NCBI GenBank assembly: GCA_021845705.1
Contig: JAJZVJ010000183.1
Location: 1 to 5,812 of the forward strand
Source: a bacterium
Lineage (GTDB): Bacteria > Elusimicrobiota > Elusimicrobia > Elusimicrobiales > UBA9959
DNA: 5,812 nt
Reading direction: 5' to 3'
The notes under the pieces were generated by a model that worked only from the letters and a program-made list of their open reading frames with translations, was not told the DNA's origin and searched no databases. Shown one piece after another: positions 4,523-5,812 of this stretch. How positions within the stretch are numbered: the stretch's first letter is position 1; every line of letters begins with the position of its first letter. The position numbers and the translations under genes are program-made.

Positions 4523-5077
4523 ATGCTCAGAAACCAGAAACAGCTTAAGACCAGTAAAGAACTTAACGCCCAGGGCAAGACCCCCGGCGAGGCCATGGAG
4601 CTAGACCTGACCAACGCGAAAGAAGAAAAAGTTGTGACCGTGGTGATCAACCGCGTTACCAAGGTGGTCAAGGGCGGCAAACGCTTCTCTTTCAACGCCC
4701 TGGTCGTGGTGGGCGACAACAACGGGAAAGTCGGGGTCGGGCTCGGGAAATCCAACGAGGTGCAGGGCGCCATACAGAAGGGCACCGCCGGCGCGCGCAA
4801 GGAAATGTTCCAGTTCCCTATCGAGAACTTCACCATCCCGCACGAGATCGAAGGCAAGTTCGGGGCCGGCAAGGTCTGGATGAAACCCGCCGTGGGCGGC
4901 ACCGGCCTGATAGCCGGGGGCGGCGTGCGCGCCGTGCTTGAGGCCGGCGGCGTAAAGAACGTGCTCACCAAGAACCTCGGAAGCCGCAACGCGTTCAACA
5001 CGGTTTACGCCACCCTTGACGCGCTCAAGAAGCTCAAGAGCAGGGCCGAGGTAATGAAGATCCGCGGCCGCGAATAA
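4523..5077 (+). CDS. rpsE: 30S ribosomal protein S5
   Basis: S5 sits at the mRNA entry site with S3 and S4. It influences decoding accuracy, and a loop in its N-terminal domain is the place of spectinomycin-resistance changes in many bacteria. The 184-residue product has a variable N terminus of about 35 residues. The double-stranded-RNA-binding-like domain follows: V-I-N-R-V-T-K-V-V-K-G-G-K-R-F-S-F at 41-57, L-V-V-V-G-D at 60-65 and G-K-V-G-V-G-L-G-K at 68-76. The C-terminal domain has T-I-P-H-E at 104-108, G-K-F-G-A-G-K-V at 111-118, G-G-V-R-A-V-L-E-A-G-G-V-K-N at 133-146 and L-G-S-R-N at 152-156. The V-V-K-G-G loop is intact. GGGAGA at 4508-4513 lies 9 nt from the ATG. Confidence 0.98.
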   Translation: MLRNQKQLKTSKELNAQGKTPGEAMELDLTNAKEEKVVTVVINRVTKVVKGGKRFSFNALVVVGDNNGKVGVGLGKSNEVQGAIQKGTAGARKEMFQFPIENFTIPHEIEGKFGAGKVWMKPAVGGTGLIAGGGVRAVLEAGGVKNVLTKNLGSRNAFNTVYATLDALKKLKSRAEVMKIRGRE

Positions 5078-5120
5078 GCGGCTGCTCGCCTAACGATCCA
5101 ATACTAACAGGAGAAACACT
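5078..5120 (+). other. rpsE-rplO gap where rpmD (L30) would normally lie
   Basis: In the usual spc order a gene for the roughly 60-residue L30 protein separates rpsE from rplO. Here only 43 nt lie between the two, including the rplO Shine-Dalgarno AGGAGA at 5109-5114. There is no reading frame or remnant resembling L30. The absence is seen directly for this locus; whether the gene exists elsewhere in the genome cannot be seen. Confidence 0.9.
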
Positions 5121-5645
5121 ATGGTCGGACTCAACAATCTTAAACCCAAATACGGCTCGGTGCACAAACGCAAGCGTCTCGGTACCGGCCAGGGCTCGGG
5201 CCACGGCCAGACTTCCACCCGCGGGCAGAAGGGCCAGGGTTCCACTTCCGGCGGCACCAAGCGCAACGGTTTCGAAGGCGGCCAGATGCCGCTGCTGCGG
5301 CGCATCCCCAAGAGCGGGTTCAACAACGCCCAGTTCCGCCAGGTATATGAGTGGGTCAATATCTCCTCCCTCGAAAAGAATTTCTCCGCCGGCGCGGAAG
5401 TTACGCCGGAGGCGATGGTGAAATGCCGGCTGGTAAAGCACGCGGACCTGGTGAAAGTGCTCGGCAACGGCGAGGTTACCAAGGCGCTCAATGTCACGGC
5501 CCATTCCTTCTCCAAAGGCGCCGCCGAGAAGATCGCCAAGGCCGGCGGCAAGACCACCGTGCTCGCCGGGGCCAAGGCCGCCAAACAGGCCGAAGTGACG
5601 GCCCAGGCCGCCGCTAAGAAGAAAGCCAAAACGGACAAAAAATAA
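5121..5645 (+). CDS. rplO: 50S ribosomal protein L15
   Basis: L15 is an assembly protein whose long extended N-terminal arm threads through 23S rRNA. The 174-residue product has the expected Gly/Lys/Arg-rich arm (L-K-P at 7-9, R-L-G-T-G-Q-G-S-G-H-G-Q at 19-30, R-G-Q-K-G-Q at 34-39, F-E-G-G-Q-M-P-L at 51-58 and R-R-I-P-K at 60-64). It then has the globular part with V-N-I-S-S-L at 79-84 and H-S-F-S-K-G-A-A-E-K-I at 128-138. Homologues generally end near residue 145-150. Here an extra Ala/Lys-rich tail of about 24 residues follows. Its stop shares one base with the secY start. AGGAGA at 5109-5114 lies 6 nt before the ATG. Confidence 0.98.
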   Translation: MVGLNNLKPKYGSVHKRKRLGTGQGSGHGQTSTRGQKGQGSTSGGTKRNGFEGGQMPLLRRIPKSGFNNAQFRQVYEWVNISSLEKNFSAGAEVTPEAMVKCRLVKHADLVKVLGNGEVTKALNVTAHSFSKGAAEKIAKAGGKTTVLAGAKAAKQAEVTAQAAAKKKAKTDKK

Positions 5646-5812
5646 TGCAACAGATAACCGACATTTTTAAGATAGAAGATCTTAAAAAACGGATCTTTTT
5701 CGTGCTCGGGGCGCTGGCGGTCTACCGCCTTGGCGCCTCCATCCCGATACCCGGCATAAATACCGCGGCCCTGCGGGCGATATTCGAATCCCAGTCTCGG
5801 TGTCTACTCGGC
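5645..5812 (+). CDS. secY: Protein translocase subunit SecY, N-terminal fragment (3' truncated)
   Basis: SecY is the channel subunit of the SecYEG translocon in the inner membrane, which exports and inserts nascent proteins. Only 56 codons are present. They show the cytosolic N-terminal helix (I-T-D-I-F-K-I-E-D-L-K-K-R-I), the first membrane segment at about 17-36 (F-F-V-L-G-A-L-A-V-Y-R-L-G), and the periplasmic I-P-I-P-G-I motif at 34-39, hallmarks of SecY. The ATG overlaps the rplO stop (TAATG), and I see no good Shine-Dalgarno within reach. Start by termination-reinitiation is therefore likely. The last few residues (R-C-L-L-G) fit the family less well than what precedes them and may be affected by the contig end. 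Confidence 0.95.
   Translation, partial: MQQITDIFKIEDLKKRIFFVLGALAVYRLGASIPIPGINTAALRAIFESQSRCLLG

Noticed and set aside
5351..5617. Plus-strand frame inside rplO in another phase
   Set aside because: It is rich in Arg and Gly, as expected of an out-of-frame reading of GC-rich DNA, and is fully contained in L15.

Overview
This window is the 3' half of a bacterial S10 ribosomal-protein operon joined directly to the spc operon. All genes are on the + strand, in the canonical order rpsC (3' end), rplP, rpmC, rpsQ | rplN, rplX, rplE, rpsN, rpsH, rplF, rplR, rpsE, [no rpmD], rplO, secY (5' end). There are twelve complete and two partial genes. The DNA is GC-rich, and nearly every gene has a clear purine-rich Shine-Dalgarno site. 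I see no mobile element, tRNA or rRNA, CRISPR array, rho-independent terminator or convincing internal promoter, so the stretch reads as one cotranscribed unit.

Organism: a bacterium, as shown by bacterial-type L14, L16, L29 and S17, SecY downstream of rplO, and the Shine-Dalgarno sites. S14 is the short zinc-ribbon (C+) type and L24 also carries a CxxC...CxxC zinc motif. L30 (rpmD) is missing from its usual place, and L5 has an unusual charged N-terminal extension of about 50 residues. The GC-rich codon use and the SecY and L5 wording bring Elusimicrobiota or a similar uncultured phylum to mind, but this is a weak impression and not a demonstrated assignment. The window looks like a whole contig from an environmental short-read assembly: its first nine bases equal the 3' end of the Illumina adapter.

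Layout: bases 1-1123 hold the tightly packed S10 end (gaps of 22, 12, -4 nt). Bases 1157-2613 hold rplN, rplX and rplE. Bases 2734-5077 hold rpsN, rpsH, rplF, rplR and rpsE, with unusually roomy gaps (120, 85, 62, 34, 72 nt), three of which (after rplE, rpsN and rplR) contain good potential RNA hairpins. rplO then overlaps secY by one base (TAATG). The products are assembly and structural proteins of both ribosomal subunits plus the core of the Sec translocon, made together so that subunit supply and membrane-insertion capacity stay matched.

No new biological system is evident; this is core translation machinery. The points worth a second look are the adapter remnant, the absence of rpmD, the L5 extension, and the structured intergenic RNAs, mainly the nested hairpin between rplE and rpsN. 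These could be leader-type autoregulatory sites, but that is inference.
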